DNA of 43,915 nucleotides from Granulosicoccus sp. (GTDB lineage: Bacteria; Pseudomonadota; Gammaproteobacteria; Granulosicoccales; Granulosicoccaceae): positions 1 to 43,915 of the forward strand of contig JALZVU010000195.1 of NCBI GenBank assembly GCA_023301795.1. Reading direction: 5' to 3'. A model generated the notes under the pieces. The model was not told the origin of the DNA and ran no database searches. It saw nothing but the letters and a program-made list of their open reading frames with translations. Positions 43,348-43,915 of this stretch are shown here, piece after piece. Every line of letters begins with the position of its first letter. Position 1 is the stretch's first letter. The translations under genes and the position numbers were made by a program.

Positions 43348-43915
43348 TCAGGCTGGCACATTCATGATGTGCAGCCCCAGCATGTGCTGCATACAACGCA
43401 GTACCTGCGAGCTGTAACCGAACTCGTTGTCATACCAGACATAAAGCACGCAGCGATCACCTTCAACAATCGTTGCCACAGAGTCAAAGATGGCAGGCTC
43501 TGGTGTTCCTACAAAATCGGTGGAGACCACCTCTGTGCTGTAGGAATAGCTGATCTGCTGGCGTAGTTCTGAGTTAAACGACACCTCGCGCACATAGGCG
43601 TTTAGTTCATCGCGAGTGGTGGATTTGCCAAGATTAAGATTGCACACGGCCATCGACACATTGGGCGTCGGCACGCGAATGGCGTTGCCGGTCAGCTTGC
43701 CGGCAAGTTCGGGCAACGCCTTTGCCACAGCTTTCGCCGCACCTGTTGAAGTCAGTACCATATTCAACGGTGCGCTTCTTCCTCGCCGTTCAGCCGGATG
43801 GTAGTTGTCAATCAGATTCTGGTCATTCGTGTAGGAATGAACGGTTTCAACGTGGCCGTTTATTACGCCAAACTTGTCGTTGATCACTTTGAGCACCGGC
43901 GTAATAGCATTGGTT
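43348..43915 (-). CDS. glyceraldehyde-3-phosphate dehydrogenase, C-terminal part
   Basis: The frame is open through the window end; about 188 residues are seen. The first visible codons read TNAITPVLKVINDKFG, so the catalytic Cys of the CTTN motif lies just outside. Then come HSYTNDQNLIDNYHPAERRG (anion site), STGAAKAVAKALPEL, RVPTPNVSM, YSTEVVSTDFVGTPEPAIFD and YVWYDNEFGYSSQVLR. The long VLYVWYDNEFGYSSQVL ending with an extended C-terminus resembles the large GapB-type enzymes (about 480 residues) of pseudomonads. It oxidises glyceraldehyde 3-phosphate in glycolysis or the reverse in gluconeogenesis. It is convergent with the DUF4159 gene. Confidence 0.9.
   Translation of the reverse strand, partial: TNAITPVLKVINDKFGVINGHVETVHSYTNDQNLIDNYHPAERRGRSAPLNMVLTSTGAAKAVAKALPELAGKLTGNAIRVPTPNVSMAVCNLNLGKSTTRDELNAYVREVSFNSELRQQISYSYSTEVVSTDFVGTPEPAIFDSVATIVEGDRCVLYVWYDNEFGYSSQVLRCMQHMLGLHIMNVPA

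Overview
The window is about 44 kb of a Gram-negative heterotroph, probably a marine proteobacterium. The evidence is lipoprotein signal peptides, two-component regulators, Cls, QmcA/NfeD and BI-1 homologues, a tRNA-Ser with encoded CCA, and a dense set of solute-capture systems that includes sulfonate-type genes. I lean towards Gammaproteobacteria but the sequence does not settle the class. There are no rRNAs, CRISPR arrays, transposases, integrases or phage genes. Positions 1-1460 are visibly more AT-rich than the rest.

Layout. (1) 1-3880: a 5'-truncated alpha/beta hydrolase, a small membrane protein, a VOC protein, a signal-less SBP-like protein and a DUF3626 protein. (2) 3939-5377: an NfeD/QmcA membrane pair. 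(3) 5511-8777: an SDR and a HisD-family dehydrogenase of the sulfopropanediol (HpsN) type, divergent from a LacI regulator, with a LacI-type palindrome between them. (4) 8827-11654: an apparent operon of a HAMP-only membrane protein, a repeat lipoprotein and a membrane-anchored hydrolase. (5) 11781-15052: cardiolipin synthase plus an EEP hydrolase, a two-helix small protein and a Bax-inhibitor-1 protein. (6) 15344-17014: tRNA-Ser(UGA), a 353-bp gap, then a Sel1-repeat/peptidoglycan-binding protein. (7) 17187-20496: a taurine-type ABC importer (tauABC) with a rho-independent terminator. (8) 20827-27179: an exported SBP, a TctE-like kinase and a TctD-like regulator, divergent from tctC-tctB-tctA. 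(9) 27172-32398: three paralogous lipoproteins with OmpA-like C-termini (two co-transcribed, one divergent), an orphan amino-acid SBP start-stop coupled to them, and a thioredoxin-like protein. (10) 32437-43341: a xylose locus. xylFHGA and a DUF4159 gene read rightward; xylB reads leftward behind a di-haem oxidoreductase and an ASPIC/UnbV repeat protein. (11) 43348-end: the C-terminal part of a glyceraldehyde-3-phosphate dehydrogenase.

How it fits together. The window is mainly acquisition and catabolism of small organics: sulfonates (HpsN-like enzyme, Tau importer), carboxylates (TctABC under a TctDE-type system with an SBP co-sensor) and D-xylose (XylFHG uptake, XylA isomerase, XylB kinase, with GAPDH lower in the pathway). 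The best candidate for something undescribed is 27172-32398. Its three lipoproteins share a middle domain and an OmpA-like domain with two conserved cysteines; beside them lie a CxxC thioredoxin-like protein and an amino-acid SBP with no permease. A second theme is simple-sequence repeats: four hexamer or tetramer tracts, three inside exported or membrane-anchored proteins and one between xylF and xylH.
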